Assembly: GCF_002979555.1 (NCBI RefSeq)
Contig: NZ_PCOZ01000014.1
Span: forward strand, 1-64,000
Direction of reading: 5' to 3'
DNA length: 64,000 nt
Origin: Pseudomonas sp. MYb60
GTDB lineage: Bacteria; Pseudomonadota; Gammaproteobacteria; Pseudomonadales; Pseudomonadaceae
Shown: piece by piece, positions 50,115 through 58,997 of the stretch
How positions within the stretch are numbered: the first letter of the stretch is position 1
Layout of the letters: every line of letters starts with the position of its first letter
Notes under the pieces: model-generated
Databases searched by the model: none
What the model saw: the letters and a program-made list of their open reading frames with translations, nothing else
What the model was told of the DNA's origin: nothing
Program-made: the position numbers and the translations under genes

Positions 50115-51025
50115 GGTGCAAAACCTTGTACGTCGTTAAGCGTAGGAATGGAGGGTTGTGCGCCGGCCCGCGTGACCGACAGCGCAGCCGCGGCCTGGCC
50201 AAAACGGATGGCCTCGGCTTCACTTTTGCCGCTGGCCAGGGCCGCTGCAAAGCCACCTACAAAAGTATCGCCAGCCGCCGTGGTATCCACCGCCTTGACC
50301 TTGGGCGCCAGCAGGTGCTCGAAACCGCTGCCGTCTGCAAACAAGGCGCCTTGCGAACCCAGGGTAATGATAACTTTACCGGCACCGGCCTTGATCAGTT
50401 GCGTCGCGGCCAGCCTGGCGCTGTCGAGGCAATCGACCGTCACGCCACTCAGGGCGCTGGCCTCGCTTTCGTTGGGGATCAGGTAGTCAATCGAGGCATA
50501 CCACTCGGCCGGCAACGGCGCGCTGGCGGGCGCTGGATTGAGAATCACCGTCTTGCCCAGCTCGCGCCCACGCTTGAGGGTGTAGCCCACCGTGTCCATC
50601 GGCACTTCCAGTTGGCAGATGATCACATCGGCGCCCTGCAATACAGCATCAACGGCCTGCATTGAAGTGGGCGTCAGCTCGGCGTTGCTGCCTGCGACGA
50701 TCACGATCGCGTTCTGGCTGCTGTCGTCCACCACGATCAACGCCACGCCACTGGAACCTTCCACGGTACCGACCGCCTGGCAGTCAATGCCTTCCACCCG
50801 CAACGCCTCACGCAACTGGGTGCCGTAGGCGTCGGTACCGACACAGCCGACCATCGCCACGTCAGCGCCGAGACGCGCTGCCGCCACCGCCTGGTTGGCG
50901 CCCTTGCCACCGGAGACGGTGGAAAACGTCTGGCCGACCAGGGTTTCACCGGCGCGCGGCAAACGGCTGGCGCGCGTGACCAGGTCCATGTTCAAGCTGC
51001 CTACTACCACTACTTTTGCTGGCAT
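50111..51025 (-). CDS. rbsK: Ribokinase
   Basis: A PfkB-family kinase of 304 residues that makes ribose 5-phosphate. Motif 1 is SGGKGANQAVAAARLG with the substrate-binding NMDLV early; motif 2 is DTTAAGDTFVGGFAAAL with the catalytic Asp in AAGDTF. It lies 23 bases after rbsR and overlaps rbsD. Confidence 0.96.
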   Translation of the reverse strand: MPAKVVVVGSLNMDLVTRASRLPRAGETLVGQTFSTVSGGKGANQAVAAARLGADVAMVGCVGTDAYGTQLREALRVEGIDCQAVGTVEGSSGVALIVVDDSSQNAIVIVAGSNAELTPTSMQAVDAVLQGADVIICQLEVPMDTVGYTLKRGRELGKTVILNPAPASAPLPAEWYASIDYLIPNESEASALSGVTVDCLDSARLAATQLIKAGAGKVIITLGSQGALFADGSGFEHLLAPKVKAVDTTAAGDTFVGGFAAALASGKSEAEAIRFGQAAAALSVTRAGAQPSIPTLNDVQGFAP

Positions 51026-51048
51026 ACATCAATACTCATCAATTCGGT

Positions 51049-52071
51049 TCAGCGGTATTGGGCGAAGACGCCGGCGACGGGCGCCGTCGATTCACGCAAG
51101 ACGATGCTCGGCGTCACGATACGTTGATCGACCGCCAGTTGGGGTGTCGCAATTCGTTTCAGCAGAAGTTCGGCGGCAGTCTCGCCCAGTTGCACGATCG
51201 ACTGCCCCACCGTGGTCAGCGCCGGGTAGACGTAGCGGCTCATCTGAATATCATCGAAACCGATCACCGACAGCTCGCCGGGCACGCGGATATTGCGCTC
51301 CGCTGCCGCGCGCAAGACGCCAAAGCCGATCATGTCGTTACTGGCAAAAATTGCGCTGGGCGGGTTGTCTGCCAGCAATTGCACGGCGGCGGCATAACCG
51401 CCGATGCTGGTGAAATCGCTTTCGACGGTTCGATTGAGCGCCACCGACACGCCCGCCTCGTGCAATGCCCGCTGATAACCGGCCAGGCGCATCTGCGCAA
51501 CGCGGGTGCGCGCGGGGCCGCCGATGCAGGCGATGTCGCGGTGACCCAACTCCAGCAGGTGCCGGGTCGCCAGGTAGGCGCCCTCCTCGTGATCGATACG
51601 CACCAGGTCGACATCAATGCCGTCCAGCGCCCGGTCGACAATCACCATGGGCGTGCGAACGGCGCTCAGGCCTGCGGCCAGGCCACTGTCGTCGCCGCCC
51701 ACTGACGTGACGATGAGACCGTCGATACGTTTTTCCAGCAACACGCGTAAATAATTGCGCTGCTTTTCGGCATTGTCGTCGGAGTTGCAGAGGATCACGC
51801 AGTAGCCATTACGCTCGCAATAATCCTCGATGCCCCGGGCCAGCTCCGCAAAGTACGGGTTGAGGCTATTGGGCACCAACAAGCCGATGGTGGCCGTGGT
51901 CTTGGCCTTGAGCGAACGCGCCACCGCGCTGGGCACGTAGTCGAGCTGCTTGATCGCCGCTTCGACCTTGAGCCGGACCGGCTCGCTGACCGGGCGTGAT
52001 TTATTCACCACGTGGGACACCGTGGTATAGGAAATACCCGCGAGCGCCGCCACATCCTTGATCGTAGCCAT
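51049..52071 (-). CDS. rbsR: Ribose operon repressor, LacI family
   Basis: A 340-residue regulator with the HTH MATIKDVAALAGISYTTVSH, hinge helix (PSAVARSLKAKTT) and a ribose-type effector domain. It is encoded inside the operon, between rbsC and rbsK, a common Pseudomonas arrangement. The likely operator is the CGCAAACGTTTGCG palindrome before rbsB. Confidence 0.93.
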   Translation of the reverse strand: MATIKDVAALAGISYTTVSHVVNKSRPVSEPVRLKVEAAIKQLDYVPSAVARSLKAKTTATIGLLVPNSLNPYFAELARGIEDYCERNGYCVILCNSDDNAEKQRNYLRVLLEKRIDGLIVTSVGGDDSGLAAGLSAVRTPMVIVDRALDGIDVDLVRIDHEEGAYLATRHLLELGHRDIACIGGPARTRVAQMRLAGYQRALHEAGVSVALNRTVESDFTSIGGYAAAVQLLADNPPSAIFASNDMIGFGVLRAAAERNIRVPGELSVIGFDDIQMSRYVYPALTTVGQSIVQLGETAAELLLKRIATPQLAVDQRIVTPSIVLRESTAPVAGVFAQYR

Positions 52072-52074
52072 GAC

Positions 52075-53052
52075 TCAAGCCCGCCGACTGGCGCGCTGGC
52101 TGCGGTAGGTATCCAGGACCACTGCGATGACGATCACCGCACCGGTGATGATGCGCTTGGTCGGCTCCGTGGCCCCAATCTGCGCCAACCCGGCGGCCAG
52201 CACCGAAATAATCAGCACACCAAAAAACGTGCTGATGACCGAGCCGCGCCCGCCCATCAGGCTGGTACCACCGATGACCACGGCCGCGATCACTTGCAGC
52301 TCCAGGCCAGAACCGGCGTTCGGGTCGGCGGCTTCCAGACGGGAAATCTGGAACAACGCCGCCACGCCCGCCAACAGGCCCATGAGGCTGAATACCAGGA
52401 TCTTGTAGGGCTTGGGATTGATCCCGGCCAGGCGCACGGCCTCTTCGTTGGTGCCGATGCCAATGAGGTAGCGACCGAAAACCGTACGCGTGAGCACCAA
52501 CTGCGCAGCAATGATCACCAGCAAGGCAATGATGAACGACGGCGAAATACCGAAGGCAATCGGGTTTGACAGCCAGGCGAACGAATCACCGATATACGCG
52601 GTACGCGAACCCGTCATCTGGTACGCCACGCCGCGGGCCATTTCGAGCACACCGAGGGACACGATAAACGAGGGAATGCGCCAGGCCACGGTGATCGAGC
52701 CGGTGAGGGTGCCGGCCAATGCCGCGCAGCCCATGCCCAGCAATGCGGCCGGCAATACACTCCAGCCCCAGCCCAGGATTGCCACGCTGACCGCCGACGC
52801 TGCCAACGCCAGCACCGAGCCGACCGACAAGTCGATGCCGCCGATGATCAGAATGAAGGTCATGCCGACCGCCAGCACCATCAGGTCGGGAATCTGGTTG
52901 GCCAGGGTGCTGAACGTGTCGTAGGACAGGAAGTGATCGCTGAGCACCGAGAACAGCGCGATCATTGCCAGCAACGCGCCTGCCAGTCCCAGGTAAGTGC
53001 CCAGGCCATAGAAGTTGCCGCCGGTTTTAGCGGGGGAAGCGGTGGTTTTCAT
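52075..53052 (-). CDS. rbsC: Ribose ABC transporter permease
   Basis: Integral membrane subunit of 325 residues with 8-10 helices. Family signatures are GMTFILIIGGIDLSVGSVLA near residue 65 and GRYLIGIGTNEEAVRLAGIN. It overlaps rbsA by four bases and is followed three bases later by rbsR. Confidence 0.95.
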   Translation of the reverse strand: MKTTASPAKTGGNFYGLGTYLGLAGALLAMIALFSVLSDHFLSYDTFSTLANQIPDLMVLAVGMTFILIIGGIDLSVGSVLALAASAVSVAILGWGWSVLPAALLGMGCAALAGTLTGSITVAWRIPSFIVSLGVLEMARGVAYQMTGSRTAYIGDSFAWLSNPIAFGISPSFIIALLVIIAAQLVLTRTVFGRYLIGIGTNEEAVRLAGINPKPYKILVFSLMGLLAGVAALFQISRLEAADPNAGSGLELQVIAAVVIGGTSLMGGRGSVISTFFGVLIISVLAAGLAQIGATEPTKRIITGAVIVIAVVLDTYRSQRASRRA

Positions 53053-54602
53053 GGGGTATCCCTAAGCGCTGCTTCGTTGAGCAACGCATCACGTTTCTGG
53101 TAGCCGGCAAAGGCGGCGGCAAGCAAGTCGTCCTGGGTCCAGCTGTCACGCTCGAAGGTCTCGATCAGGCGCCCGGCGGACAGCACGCCGATGCGATCGC
53201 AGATCAGCATGAGTTCACGCAGGTCACTGGACACCACGACCAGCGCTTTGCCCTGGCGCGTCAATTCGCCGAGCAAGGCATAAATGTCGAACTTGGCGCC
53301 GACGTCAATGCCACGCGTGGGCTCATCGAACAGCATCACCGAGCAGTCGCGCTCCAGCCAGCGGCCAATAACGACTTTCTGCTGGTTGCCGCCGGACAGC
53401 TCCGACACCAACTGCGCCGGACCGGAACTGCGGATGCGCATGGCATCGATCTGACGCTTGGCCAATGCCGTTTCATTGCGGCCATTGACCACCCCGCCGC
53501 CGGAAATTTCCGGCATATTGCCCAAGGCGATATTGGCGCTGATGGATTGGGTCAGCAGCAAGCCTTCGCCCTTGCGATCCTCGGTGATCAGTGCAATGCC
53601 GTGGCCCACCGCATCCACCGGCGAGCGAATGCTCACCACTTGGGCGGGCGAACCGAGGGCAACGGTGCCGCTGTCGGCCAGGTCGGCCCCGAAGATCAGC
53701 CGCAGCAGTTCAGTTCGACCGGCGCCGATCAGGCCGGAGATACCGTAAATCTCGCCGGCACGCACTTCAAAGGACACATCGCGAACCTTGTCCGAGCGGC
53801 TCAGTCCTTTGACCGTCAGGGCAGGACCGCCAATGGTGCGCGGGCCCAGATCGATCTGTTCACCCAGTTCGCGACCGACCATCAGGGTCACCAGTTGCTC
53901 ACTGTTGTAGTTGGCCATCGGTTCGACACACACCAGCTTGCCGTCACGCAGCACCGCAATGCGCTGGGCGACGCGGGCCAGTTCTTCGAGCCGGTGCGAA
54001 ATATAAATGATCGCCACGCCCCGGGCCTGCAGGCGGGTGATTTGCTCAAAGAGCATCTCGACTTCACGGGCAGTCAGCATGGCCGTGGGTTCGTCGAGAA
54101 TCAGCACATGACAGTCGCCAATCAGGTTGCGGGCGATCTCGACCATTTGCTGATGGCCGATGCCCAGGCTGCCGACCAGGGTATCCGGGTCGATGGCGTC
54201 CAGGCCGACCTGGGCCATGGCTTCAATGGCGTCCTTGCGCAACTGCTTGCGGCTGATCCAGCCACCGCGGCTGGGCAGATTGTGCAAAAACAGGTTTTCG
54301 GCCACGGTCAGGGTCGGCAGCAGGTTCAGTTCCTGCATGACCATGCGCACGCCCAGCGCTTCAGCTTGGGTACGGCTGGCGGGCTGGTAGTCCTGACCAT
54401 TGAATTGCATGTGCCCGGTGGTCGGTGTGACCAGCCCGCCGATGATCTTCGACAGGGTACTTTTGCCAGCGCCGTTCTCACCGGTCAGCGCCAGCACTTC
54501 CCCGCGATTGAGGGTCAGGGTGATGTCGGACAGCACCGGTTGGGCATAGGTCTTACCGATACCGCTGACCGAGAGGACAGCGTTCGGGGCGGAAGATGAC
54601 AT
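53049..54602 (-). CDS. rbsA: Ribose ABC transporter ATP-binding protein
   Basis: A 517-residue subunit with two fused ATPase domains. The first has an intact Walker A (GENGAGKST) and Walker B (HVLILDEPTAML); the second has the degenerate GLIGAGRTELLR site and LSGGNQQKVVIGRWL signature, as is usual for sugar importers of this class. It lies 57 bases after rbsB. Confidence 0.95.
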   Translation of the reverse strand: MSSSAPNAVLSVSGIGKTYAQPVLSDITLTLNRGEVLALTGENGAGKSTLSKIIGGLVTPTTGHMQFNGQDYQPASRTQAEALGVRMVMQELNLLPTLTVAENLFLHNLPSRGGWISRKQLRKDAIEAMAQVGLDAIDPDTLVGSLGIGHQQMVEIARNLIGDCHVLILDEPTAMLTAREVEMLFEQITRLQARGVAIIYISHRLEELARVAQRIAVLRDGKLVCVEPMANYNSEQLVTLMVGRELGEQIDLGPRTIGGPALTVKGLSRSDKVRDVSFEVRAGEIYGISGLIGAGRTELLRLIFGADLADSGTVALGSPAQVVSIRSPVDAVGHGIALITEDRKGEGLLLTQSISANIALGNMPEISGGGVVNGRNETALAKRQIDAMRIRSSGPAQLVSELSGGNQQKVVIGRWLERDCSVMLFDEPTRGIDVGAKFDIYALLGELTRQGKALVVVSSDLRELMLICDRIGVLSAGRLIETFERDSWTQDDLLAAAFAGYQKRDALLNEAALRDTP

Positions 54603-54659
54603 AGGAAAATCTCCAGGCGCCCGCTCAGGACGAGCGGACGCTGTTGGGTGCTGCCAGGA

Positions 54660-55613
54660 TTACTTCTTGAGGACGAGTTCGACCGGGGTTTCGATCACGC
54701 CGTCGTTGGCATCGACTTTTTCACCCTTGACCAGCTTCAACGCGTTCTGGATACCGAATACGGCTTGCTGGGCAGCAGCCTGGTCAGCCGTCGCGAGCAC
54801 GCGGCCATCCTGCAACATCGGCTTGATGGCTTCGATGTTGTCGTAGCCTACGACCAGCACTTTGCCAGCCTTGCCTGCCGCACGCACGGCGGAGACCGCG
54901 CCCAGCGCCATGTTGTCGTTACCGGCCAGCAGGGCCTTGAGGTCCGGGTACTCGCTCAGCATGGCGGAAGCCACTTTGCGACCTTCGTCAATTTCCCAGT
55001 TACCGGATTGGGTGGACACGATCTTCAGGCCGGCAGCGTCCATTGCATCCTTGAAACCGGCGGTGCGCTGCTGGGCGTTGGTCGTGGTCGGCACGCCTTC
55101 GATGATGCCGACCTTGTCACCCGAGGCCAGTTGCTTGGCCAGGTAGTCGCCCACCAGCTTGGCGCCCTTGCGGTTGTCCGGACCCACGAACGGGATGTCG
55201 AGGTTTTTGCCTTTCAGCACGCCCGGATCGAGGCGGTTGTCGATATTGACGATCTTGATGCCGGCCTTGGAAGCATCCTCCAGCACTTTCACCAGTGCCT
55301 TGGAGTCTGCGGGCGCAATGACGATCGCATCGACCTTGGACAGGATCATCTGCTTGACGATATCGATCTGCGCACTGGTGTCGGTTTCGTTCTTGATCCC
55401 GTTGGTGATCATGTCGAAGTCGGCGGCATGTTCTTTTTGATAAGTCTTGGCACCGTCTTGCATGGTGACGAAGAATTCATTGGCAAGGGATTTCATGACC
55501 AGGCCGACCTTGGGTTTGGCGGCGTCGGCAAAGGCAGAGGAAAGCGGCAAAGCAGCGGATGCGGCAGCAAGCACAGCGACAGCAAGAAGACGTCCAGCAA
55601 ATGGCAGCTTCAT
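54660..55613 (-). CDS. rbsB: Ribose-binding periplasmic protein
   Basis: A 317-residue binding protein with a signal peptide ending SAFA/DAA and the type I periplasmic-binding fold (KVGLVMKSLANEFFVTMQDG, DAIVIAPADSKALVKVLEDA, GNDNMALGAVSAVRAAGKAG). It heads the operon rbsB-A-C-R-K-D-nucleoside hydrolase and has the RbsR-type operator about 80 bases upstream. Confidence 0.94.
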   Translation of the reverse strand: MKLPFAGRLLAVAVLAAASAALPLSSAFADAAKPKVGLVMKSLANEFFVTMQDGAKTYQKEHAADFDMITNGIKNETDTSAQIDIVKQMILSKVDAIVIAPADSKALVKVLEDASKAGIKIVNIDNRLDPGVLKGKNLDIPFVGPDNRKGAKLVGDYLAKQLASGDKVGIIEGVPTTTNAQQRTAGFKDAMDAAGLKIVSTQSGNWEIDEGRKVASAMLSEYPDLKALLAGNDNMALGAVSAVRAAGKAGKVLVVGYDNIEAIKPMLQDGRVLATADQAAAQQAVFGIQNALKLVKGEKVDANDGVIETPVELVLKK

Positions 55614-55693
55614 GGGTTCACTCCGATCTTATGATTATTTTGAGCAACGTTCGCGTCGCCAGGCTGCGGTTGCAGGGGCCTAGCGACACATCT

Positions 55694-55707
55694 CGCAAAC
55701 GTTTGCG
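55694..55707. promoter_or_regulatory. RbsR-type operator
   Basis: A perfect 14-bp palindrome CGCAAACGTTTGCG, the typical LacI-family operator form, located upstream of rbsB. Confidence 0.8.
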
Positions 55708-55804
55708 TTGCTCAAACTATGAGAACCTTGTCGAAATTTGTCAACGGGAGAAAATTGCCGCGGATTTCGTCTTTGTTTATCAGGCTCGACTCGATCGTCA
55801 TGCT

Positions 55805-55849
55805 TTCGGACAACCGAACGGGAATCCCTCCGTTGTTCGGAAAGCCGGA
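55805..55849. promoter_or_regulatory. Two AauR-type binding sites
   Basis: Site 1 is TTCGG-ACAA-CCGAA (55805-55818), a perfect match to the TTCGG-N4-CCGAA motif described for the acidic amino acid regulator AauR of pseudomonads. Site 2 is TTCGG-AAAG-CCGGA (55836-55849), one base off. They lie 87-131 bases upstream of the sigma-54 promoter, the right place for an enhancer-binding activator. Confidence 0.7.
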
Positions 55850-55935
55850 CACAAACCTGGGAGAAGCTGGCGATATTTAGACATAAATACATATATATCA
55901 ACAAATTACCCTGTTTTATCTACTACCTCCTTCTC

Positions 55936-55951
55936 TGGTACAAATCCTGCT
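55936..55951 (+). promoter_or_regulatory. Sigma-54 promoter of the glutaminase-asparaginase gene
   Basis: TGGTACAAATCCTGCT fits the -24/-12 consensus TGGCAC-N5-TTGCW, with GG and GC exactly spaced. It lies about 90 bases before the start codon. Confidence 0.7.
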
Positions 55952-56038
55952 CCTACACAGCGGCTCGCGGCGCACATCACCGCCCGGGTGTCTGGATGAA
56001 CCTGCTACAGCACTCGTCAAAAACCAGAGAGAAAAATA

Positions 56039-57127
56039 ATGAAATCTGCATTGAAGAACTTTGTACCGGGCGCATTGGCCCTGCTGCTGCTGTTCCCCGT
56101 TGCCGCCCAGGCAAAGGACGTCGAAACCAAGACCAAACTGTCCAATGTGGTGATCCTCGCCACGGGCGGCACCATTGCCGGCGCAGGCGCCAGCGCGGCC
56201 AACAGTGCCACCTACCAGGCCGCCAAAGTCGGTATCGAGCAATTGATCGCCGGTGTTCCTGAGCTTAGCCAGATCGCCAATGTGCGCGGCGAGCAAGTGA
56301 TGCAAATTGCTTCCGAGAGCATCAACAACGAAAACCTGCTGCAACTGGGCCGTCGCGTCGCCGAACTGGCCGACAGCAAGGATGTGGACGGCATCGTGAT
56401 CACCCACGGTACCGACACCCTGGAAGAAACCGCCTACTTCTTGAACCTCGTGGAAAAAACCGACAAGCCGATCGTGGTCGTCGGCTCCATGCGCCCAGGC
56501 ACCGCCATGTCGGCGGACGGCATGCTCAACCTCTACAACGCCGTGGCCGTGGCGGGCAGCAAGGACGCACGCGGCAAGGGCGTGCTGGTGACCATGAACG
56601 ACGAGATCCAGTCGGGTCGCGACGTCAGCAAGATGATCAACATCAAGACCGAAGCGTTCAAGAGCCCATGGGGCCCGATGGGCATGGTGGTTGAAGGCAA
56701 ATCCTACTGGTTCCGCTTGCCTGCCAAGCGCCACACCTCGGGGTCGGAATTCGACATCAAGACCATCAAGAGCCTGCCTGACGTGGAAATCGCCTACGGC
56801 TACGGCAACGTGAGTGACACCGCCTACAAGGCCTTGGCCCAAGGTGGCGCCAAAGCCATCATCCACGCCGGTACCGGTAACGGCTCCGTGTCGTCCAAAG
56901 TGGTACCTGCGCTGGTCGAACTGCGTAAACAAGGCGTGCAGATCATTCGTTCTTCCCACGTGAATGCCGGTGGCATGGTGCTGCGCAACGCTGAACAGCC
57001 TGACGACAAGTACGACTGGGTCGCCGCGCTCGACCTGAACCCGCAGAAAGCCCGCATCCTGGCGATGGTCGCCCTGACCAAGACCCAGGACAGCAAAGAG
57101 CTGCAACGCATTTTCTGGGAATATTGA
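56039..57127 (+). CDS. ansB: Periplasmic glutaminase-asparaginase
   Basis: A 362-residue type II asparaginase/glutaminase. The signal peptide ends AAQA/KDV. The active-site Thr lies in ILATGGTIAGAG (about residue 45) and the second site in VITHGTDTLEETAYF (about 123-127). It deamidates Gln and Asn in the periplasm, feeding acidic amino acid uptake. The gene has the sigma-54 and AauR-type sites noted upstream and is followed by a REP. Confidence 0.95.
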   Translation: MKSALKNFVPGALALLLLFPVAAQAKDVETKTKLSNVVILATGGTIAGAGASAANSATYQAAKVGIEQLIAGVPELSQIANVRGEQVMQIASESINNENLLQLGRRVAELADSKDVDGIVITHGTDTLEETAYFLNLVEKTDKPIVVVGSMRPGTAMSADGMLNLYNAVAVAGSKDARGKGVLVTMNDEIQSGRDVSKMINIKTEAFKSPWGPMGMVVEGKSYWFRLPAKRHTSGSEFDIKTIKSLPDVEIAYGYGNVSDTAYKALAQGGAKAIIHAGTGNGSVSSKVVPALVELRKQGVQIIRSSHVNAGGMVLRNAEQPDDKYDWVAALDLNPQKARILAMVALTKTQDSKELQRIFWEY

Positions 57128-57160
57128 TTCCCGCTGCATGACCTGAAACTGGCTTGTGGG

Positions 57161-57183
57161 GTGAGCGGGGCAAGCCCGCTCAC
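57161..57183. repeat. REP-like hairpin after ansB
   Basis: GTGAGCGGG-GCAAG-CCCGCTCAC, 9-bp perfect arms, a REP class different from the GGGGGC elements elsewhere. It probably terminates the ansB transcript. Confidence 0.65.
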
Positions 57184-57274
57184 TGCAAACAGATCGCTCC
57201 TACATTTTTATCCTTTGCGGCCTGCAGGAAATTGCCTGATCGACTGTCAGACGTACACGTTGAACCTTAAACAG

Positions 57275-57315
57275 TTGCGAAAACGCTCACAGTTAAATAC
57301 TGTATGCACGTACAG
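57275..57315 (+). promoter_or_regulatory. LexA-controlled promoter
   Basis: The -35 is TTGCGA (57275-57280), then a 17-base spacer and -10 TACTGT (57298-57303). The sequence CTGTATGCACGTACAG (57300-57315) fits the LexA box CTG-N10-CAG and overlaps the -10, so LexA binding would block transcription until the SOS response. Confidence 0.7.
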
Positions 57316-57333
57316 CTAATTAAGGATTTCTCC

Positions 57334-57585
57334 GTGGCAAAGTCCTCTTCCGCAGCACCCTCCCCACCTGATGCCTACCAACGCCTGGCCATCCGGGTAC
57401 AAAAGATCATTAACTCGACCAATGCCCAGAAGTCCAAGGCCGCCTTGATCTTCCGTTTGCCGGACGAGCCGGAGGATGAATGGCAGCGCTTGCTGGAGGA
57501 AATTGCGGAGAACGACAACGTGACCCTCGCTTATCGAGACGACGGCGGCGTGCAGATTTTCTGGGTTGTGCCGAAGGAAGATTGA
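57334..57585 (+). CDS. DUF1654 family protein
   Basis: An 83-residue protein with the conserved RVQKIINSTNAQKSKAALIF, RLPDEPEDEWQRLLEEIAEN and VQIFWVVPKED of this Pseudomonas-specific family. The GTG at 57334 with AAGGA seven bases upstream is the best start; an ATG 10 codons earlier lies in the LexA box. No catalytic motif is known. It is under a LexA-type promoter, so a role in DNA damage response is likely (inference). The endonuclease I remnant follows four bases after its stop. Confidence 0.85.
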   Translation: MAKSSSAAPSPPDAYQRLAIRVQKIINSTNAQKSKAALIFRLPDEPEDEWQRLLEEIAENDNVTLAYRDDGGVQIFWVVPKED

Positions 57586-57589
57586 TTCA

Positions 57590-57982
57590 ATGAGTGTCCG
57601 TTTTATTGCGGTGTGTTGCCTGTTGTTTGCCGCGACCGTCCATGCCCAGGCGCCCCGACCCTTCAGCGAAGCCAAGAAAGTCGCCTGGAAACTTTAAGCA
57701 TCACAATCCACCGAGTTTTATTGCGGCTGCAAATACACCGGCAATCGCGTCGACCTCGAAGCCTGCGGCTACGTCCCGCGCAAGAACGCTGGCCGTGCGG
57801 CCCGTATCGAGGGGGAGCATATCGTTCCCGCCTGGTAGGTCGGCCATCAGCGCCAGTGCTGGCAGGACGACGGGCGAAAGGACTGCACACGCCGCGACGA
57901 CGTTTTCAAACGTGCAGAAGCAGACCTGCACAACCTGGTGCCGAGCATTTGCGAGGTTTATCCGAGAGAGTCCCGTTTTTAA
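57590..57982 (+). pseudogene. Endonuclease I (EndA) family remnant
   Basis: A secreted endonuclease I gene that has decayed. The signal peptide MSVRFIAVCCLLFAATVHAQ is intact, and one frame reads through FYCGCKYTGNRVDLEACGYV, PRKNAGRAARIEGEHIVPAW, VGHQRQCWQDDGRKDCTRRD and LHNLVPSI, the core of the family with the catalytic His in EGEHIVP. Two stops interrupt the frame: TAA at 57695 (after VAWKL) and TAG at 57836 (after VPAW). After LVPSI the match fades and the frame ends at 57982, so the C-terminal part of about 80 residues is missing. The mutations look like point changes, not sequencing errors. Confidence 0.88.
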
Positions 57983-58064
57983 GACGCGTCGACATTCTTT
58001 CCCCTGGCGCATTTACAGCAAGATAACCTGCTGATTAGCTTTGCCTTATGAAGCGAATGGCGCT

Positions 58065-58997
58065 TCACGTACTGGACGGCGATTGCGGCGTATCAGGATT
58101 GAGTTGCTGACGTCTGAATTGCCCCGGGGGCTGGCCATGTATTTGGCGAAAACGTCGGGAGAAATAAGCTTCATCAGCGAAACCGCAGAGTCTCGCCACC
58201 TCCCCCACGGGCCGTGTTCCATTGAGCAAAAAATTGCGCGCCGCGTGCATCCTGCGCTCAAGAACCAGCTCGGTGAACGTCTTGCCGATTTCCTTGCGTA
58301 ACCAGTGCGTCAGGTACGTCGGTGAAAGGTACGTCGCGGCAGCAACCTTGATCAGGTTGAGATCGGGGTCAGCGATATTCTTGCGCAAATATTCGGACAT
58401 CCTGCTCAGTGCGTCGCGTCGGCTGGCTTCAGCGGCATTTTCTTCAGCCAACCGTTTAAGCGGCTCGGCGTACAAGGCACAGACGCTGCCCACCATTTGC
58501 AGCAGCAGCCCCTTGAGCATCTCGCGAGTACCGAACTGACGGTTTCCATCCAGCACTCGCATCTGTTCGATCAAGGCACAAACGCGGATGAAATCCTCAT
58601 CACCAAGAATGAAATCCAGGTGCTCCTGAAAGCGGAACGGCGACAACTCGGGCGCCAGGAGAATCGAGACTTCCTCCAGATCCATCGGATCGCACTGCAA
58701 GTGCGGCAGCAGAAAGGTCTGGGAAAAATTGATGACCATGAAATTGCTGTCGGCTGGATGCGGAATCACGTGCACGCGATGCGGCAGTATGAAGGCGAGC
58801 GTGTTGCGCGGGAAAGGACGCACGACGTTGCCGATGTGCTGCACGGTATCGCCACCCAGGTTGACCTGGATCTGAAAGTACTCATGTCGATGCGGGCTGG
58901 TTTCGGCGTGCCGTCCTTTCTTGTCGCGGATGTAGAAGTCCGTCAGTTCGCTGCGCTGCTGCATGACATAGGTGGGTACTCGGCTCGTTGACGACAT
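58065..58997 (-). CDS. AraC-family transcriptional regulator
   Basis: A 310-residue regulator. The N-terminal half is a cupin-like ligand domain (HRHEYFQIQVNLGGDTVQHI); the C-terminal 100 residues have the double HTH of AraC (IKVAAATYLSPTYLTHWLRK, VGEVARLCGFADEAYFSRRF, ending RQIHGQPPGQFRR). It is divergent from the MFS gene at 59584 with about 590 bases between, and probably activates the cluster 59584-63516. Confidence 0.92.
   Translation of the reverse strand: MSSTSRVPTYVMQQRSELTDFYIRDKKGRHAETSPHRHEYFQIQVNLGGDTVQHIGNVVRPFPRNTLAFILPHRVHVIPHPADSNFMVINFSQTFLLPHLQCDPMDLEEVSILLAPELSPFRFQEHLDFILGDEDFIRVCALIEQMRVLDGNRQFGTREMLKGLLLQMVGSVCALYAEPLKRLAEENAAEASRRDALSRMSEYLRKNIADPDLNLIKVAAATYLSPTYLTHWLRKEIGKTFTELVLERRMHAARNFLLNGTRPVGEVARLCGFADEAYFSRRFRQIHGQPPGQFRRQQLNPDTPQSPSST

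Noticed and set aside
57983..58095. Continuation of the endonuclease I frame with a coding-like tail
   Set aside because: It does not match the family C-terminus and its last part is the antisense of the AraC gene end.
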